Shown here: piece after piece, positions 4,685 through 6,959 of the stretch
Layout: every line of letters starts with the position of its first letter
Numbering within the stretch: position 1 is the stretch's first letter
NCBI GenBank assembly: GCA_003557765.1
Contig: PWNO01000104.1
Span: 1 to 6,959 of the forward strand
Reading direction: 5' to 3'
Source of the DNA: Bacteroidales bacterium
GTDB lineage: Bacteria > Bacteroidota > Bacteroidia > Bacteroidales > UBA7960
Length of the DNA stretch: 6,959 bases
Made by a program: the position numbers and the translations under genes
The notes under the pieces: model-generated
Database searches by the model: none
Seen by the model: only the letters and a program-made list of their open reading frames with translations
What the model was told of the DNA's origin: nothing

Positions 4685-6959
4685 TTGAATACGATTAAAG
4701 TAAACCGCTTCATACCATACGTTCTTGCGATCATTTCTCTGCTGATGTTTCCTGTTTTGCCGAATGCTCAGGATCTTACCCCGGCCGAGCAAGAGGAGTT
4801 TAATCAGCTTAGAGAACAATTAATTCAGCAGGGGTTTATCAGTGATGATATCCCTCAAATAACTTCTCAGGCAGCAGAAGGTGAAGTACAGATACTTCAG
4901 TCTTGGTATACAACGAAAAGCCTGCCGGTAGCAACTACAAGCTCACGGTCCTCGGATTTTAATACCGATGGCTCACGCTTCTATATTCTGGGCCGCAATT
5001 CGTTAAATGTTGTGGAATACCATTTGTCGACCAATTGGGATATCGAAACAGCAAGTTACGTGCGTGAACTGGATATCTCTTCTGAAATGGGTTCAGAGGC
5101 AGAGAGTATGGCCGTACCTCATGGTTTTTTTATTCGAAAAAATGATGGGGCAAGGATGTGGATTATCAACAGAACAGAGATTTGGGAATACACACTTTCT
5201 ACCCCCTGGGATATTTCATCGGCTGTGCCTTCAGGGTACAGGAATATGAGTAGTTCCATCTTCAGAGGGCATGACCTGGATTTCAAGCCGGACGGAACCG
5301 TGATGTATATTGATGACAGAGCTTTTGAGGCGGTATTTCAATATACCCTTTCAGCCCCTTGGAATATTAATTCAGCCGAGCTTGATTATGTATATGACAT
5401 ATCTGGTGAACAGGTGGAGGCAAGAGGGATTCAACTGAACCCGGTTGGTGAGAGAATGTTTATCAATGATACAGGCAGGCAGGAAGTACTTGAGTATTCG
5501 GTATCAACCCCCTACGATTTGAGAACAGCATCTTTTATTGGCTCCTATAGTGTGCGGAATGAAACACCGGAACCCAGGGCTGTGACCTTCAGGCCCGACT
5601 TTGATATGTTTTATATAACTGCAACCAATAACAATCATATCTATCAATACAAAATATCGACTGTTGACCCTGATGAGTCAACTATTTCGGCTAACACGAA
5701 TGAAATAGAGGCCGATGGGCAACAGACCAGCAGAATAAACGTAATCCTCCGGGATGGAGATGGTGACAGAATGCCCGGCATGGGAGTAAGATTATCGGCT
5801 GATGGGGGCAGCTCACAAATTCAGCCTTCACAAGGAACAACGGATGGCAATGGACGTGCTCAGTTTGATGTAAGAAACTCCACACCGGAAATCATTACAT
5901 ACTCTGCAAGGGCTTTGAGAAATACAGGGAATGTGGATTTGTCAGCAACTCAGACAGTGCGTTTTTTGCCGGTTACCCCTGTTATTCTTGCAGCTACCGG
6001 TGTATTAACAGAACAATTTACAGCAAACTGGGAGATGGTAAATGGTGTATCCGGCTACCTGATTGATGTTTCGGAAGACAGTGATTTTGATTCGATTGTT
6101 CAGGGATATGATTCATTTAACGTCGGTCTGGTTACAGATTATGAGGTGACGGGATTAGATCCCGGAACGATTTATTACTATCGTGTCAGGGCAGAAGCAA
6201 ATGGTTTATTCAGCAGTTATTCAGGAGAAACAGAAGTAATTACATTTCCGGAGGTTCCGTCTGCTTCTCCGGCAGAGAATGTGATTGCCACCCGTTTTAC
6301 TGCACAATGGCAGCCGGCTCCGGGTGCGCAGGAGTATCTGCTGGATGTAGCCGAAGATGAAAATTTTACAGACATGGTTCCGGGTTATGAAAATGTAAAC
6401 ACGGGAGACCAAACCCGCTATGAAATAACCGGTTTGTATCCCGGTACAACGTATTATTACCGGGTACGTTCGCAGGCATTTACCAGGGTTAGTGAGAGTT
6501 CAAATGCAGTTGAAACCTCAACCGTACAGATTGGCCTTGATGAGTCTGAAGTAACGTCAGCCCAGCTCCGTGTACTTGCCAACGGTATTCAGGAGAATGA
6601 AATTACGGTTCTTCTCCGGGATATTGATGGCCGCCCGCTGCAGGGGGAAGAGATCGTTCTTGATCCGGAATCGGGAACATCCCAGGTCGAAACCATCCAG
6701 GGAACAACCGACGAATACGGCCGGGCACTGTTTGCTGTAACCAACATGACGTCCGAAGAAGTCAGTTACCAGGCCATGCTGGCTGAAATATTTGAAGTGG
6801 GAACTCTTTCAGTTGAATTTTTACAGGACGAGGGAGTGCTGAGACTGGGCGATAACTACCCGAACCCTTTTGCAGACCGGACCATTATACCGCTAACGGT
6901 TCCGCAGAGAATGCATATAAGAATTGATATTACCAATGTATTGGGTGCAAGCATCCAGA
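4685..6959 (+). CDS. Secreted multidomain T9SS cargo: propeller repeats, Big_1, FN3, FN3, Big_1, sorting domain (3' cut)
   Basis: Large protein predicted to be exported by Sec and then by the type IX secretion system, ending at the cell surface or outside. The frame is open for 758 codons to the right edge, where the C-terminus is missing. Domains by residue: signal peptide 1-28 (K5 and R8, hydrophobic 9-25, likely cut after Ala28); propeller-type repeats about 73-326; Big_1/invasin-like Ig about 327-425, with GTTDGNGRA at 384-392; FN3 about 428-521 and 522-616; a second Big_1-like domain about 617-717, with GTTDEYGRA at 673-681; then YPNPF at 725-729 and ITNVLG, the core of a type-A T9SS C-terminal domain. 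The first in-frame ATG (4745) would remove most of the signal peptide, so TTG at 4685 is chosen; TTG at 4679 is equally possible. An in-frame TAA at 4658 bounds the start. No enzyme motif is visible. A role in adhesion or carbohydrate binding is inferred from the domain types only. Confidence 0.88.
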   Translation, partial: MNTIKVNRFIPYVLAIISLLMFPVLPNAQDLTPAEQEEFNQLREQLIQQGFISDDIPQITSQAAEGEVQILQSWYTTKSLPVATTSSRSSDFNTDGSRFYILGRNSLNVVEYHLSTNWDIETASYVRELDISSEMGSEAESMAVPHGFFIRKNDGARMWIINRTEIWEYTLSTPWDISSAVPSGYRNMSSSIFRGHDLDFKPDGTVMYIDDRAFEAVFQYTLSAPWNINSAELDYVYDISGEQVEARGIQLNPVGERMFINDTGRQEVLEYSVSTPYDLRTASFIGSYSVRNETPEPRAVTFRPDFDMFYITATNNNHIYQYKISTVDPDESTISANTNEIEADGQQTSRINVILRDGDGDRMPGMGVRLSADGGSSQIQPSQGTTDGNGRAQFDVRNSTPEIITYSARALRNTGNVDLSATQTVRFLPVTPVILAATGVLTEQFTANWEMVNGVSGYLIDVSEDSDFDSIVQGYDSFNVGLVTDYEVTGLDPGTIYYYRVRAEANGLFSSYSGETEVITFPEVPSASPAENVIATRFTAQWQPAPGAQEYLLDVAEDENFTDMVPGYENVNTGDQTRYEITGLYPGTTYYYRVRSQAFTRVSESSNAVETSTVQIGLDESEVTSAQLRVLANGIQENEITVLLRDIDGRPLQGEEIVLDPESGTSQVETIQGTTDEYGRALFAVTNMTSEEVSYQAMLAEIFEVGTLSVEFLQDEGVLRLGDNYPNPFADRTIIPLTVPQRMHIRIDITNVLGASIQ
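4955..5662 (+). repeat. Five propeller-type protein repeats, period 51 residues
   Basis: Within the secreted protein a segment of the form [EQ]Y.[LVI]S[TA].[WY][DN][IL] recurs at residues 111 (EYHLSTNWDI), 168 (EYTLSTPWDI), 219 (QYTLSAPWNI), 270 (EYSVSTPYDL) and, degenerate, 321 (QYKIST). Spacings are 57, 51, 51 and 51. Each is preceded by a strand pair containing an 'F.PDG..MYI'-like motif, seen at residues 91 (DFNTDGSRFYI), 199 (DFKPDGTVMYI), 251 and 302. The 51-residue period and four-strand look fit beta-propeller blades. The first interval carries about six extra residues. The DNA copies have diverged, so this is an old duplication at protein level. Confidence 0.8.
5963..6532 (+). repeat. 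Tandem FN3 domains, 93-residue duplication
   Basis: Two adjacent fibronectin type III domains in the secreted protein. Matching landmarks are FTANW / FTAQW, GYLIDVSED / EYLLDVAED, and TGLDPGTIYYYRVRAEA / TGLYPGTTYYYRVRSQA; the PGT sits at residues 493 and 586, a spacing of 93. The hallmark 'L.PGT.Y.YRV' of FN3 is intact in both. Their similarity to each other suggests internal tandem duplication. Confidence 0.82.
6836..6959 (+). other. Start of a type-A T9SS C-terminal sorting domain (truncated)
   Basis: Residues 718-758 of the secreted protein read LRLGDNYPNPF, then ADRTIIPLTVP, then IRIDITNVLGASIQ. This matches the usual order of a type-A sorting domain: YPNPF, then 'T.I...LP', then the 'V.L.I.NVLG' strand. 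About 40 residues are visible, and the remaining strands and basic terminal residues expected for this roughly 70-90 residue domain lie beyond the edge. The domain directs export through the type IX outer-membrane translocon and is normally removed on secretion. Confidence 0.85.

Noticed and set aside
4544..4819. 91-residue reverse-strand open frame across the intergenic region
   Set aside because: Overlaps the signal peptide of the secreted protein, has no recognisable motif and no ribosome-binding site; the forward frame is far better supported.
5007..5249. 80-residue forward open frame
   Set aside because: Out-of-frame shadow inside the propeller-repeat region of the secreted protein.

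Overview
The window carries the end of a surface-polysaccharide biosynthesis region followed by a large secreted adhesin-like protein. Several traits point to the Bacteroidota side of the FCB group. A type-A type IX secretion (T9SS) C-terminal signal with a YPNPF core closes the visible part of the last protein. Clear Shine-Dalgarno sequences are missing at the real gene starts. Perfect matches to the Bacteroidota -7 promoter element TAnnTTTG lie upstream of two genes. The intermediate base composition, the YPNPF-type signal and the multidomain secreted protein would fit a Balneolota/Rhodothermota-type marine or halophilic organism. That finer placement is inference and cannot be settled from this sequence.

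Layout: (1) complement(<1..823) is a GT4-type glycosyltransferase cut by the left edge, so its C-terminus is missing. (2) 824..1068 is a divergent intergenic region. (3) 1069..2226 is a non-hydrolysing UDP-GlcNAc 2-epimerase (WecB type). (4) 2331..3530 is a WbuB-like GT4 glycosyltransferase. (5) 3527..4453 is an extended SDR nucleotide-sugar epimerase/reductase overlapping the previous gene by ATGA. (6) 4454..4684 is an AT-rich intergenic region with an operator-like palindrome. (7) 4685..>6959 is a secreted protein with a signal peptide, five 51-residue propeller-type repeats, a Big_1/invasin-like Ig domain, two FN3 domains, a second Big_1-like domain and the start of a T9SS sorting domain. 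It starts at a non-ATG codon and is cut by the right edge.

How they fit together: the epimerase makes UDP-ManNAc. The glycosyltransferases and the SDR would contribute sugar transfer and nucleotide-sugar tailoring for an O-antigen, capsule or exopolysaccharide. The dehydratase, initiating phosphoglycosyltransferase, flippase and polymerase expected of a full pathway are not in the window, so this is only the edge of a locus. The secreted protein is probably a separate transcription unit. Because T9SS type-A cargo is anchored to a lipopolysaccharide in the species where this has been studied, its position beside polysaccharide genes is suggestive but unproven.

I see no tRNA, rRNA, CRISPR array, insertion sequence or phage gene. 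I do not see a clearly new biological system. The most unusual item is the propeller/Big_1/FN3/FN3/Big_1/T9SS protein.
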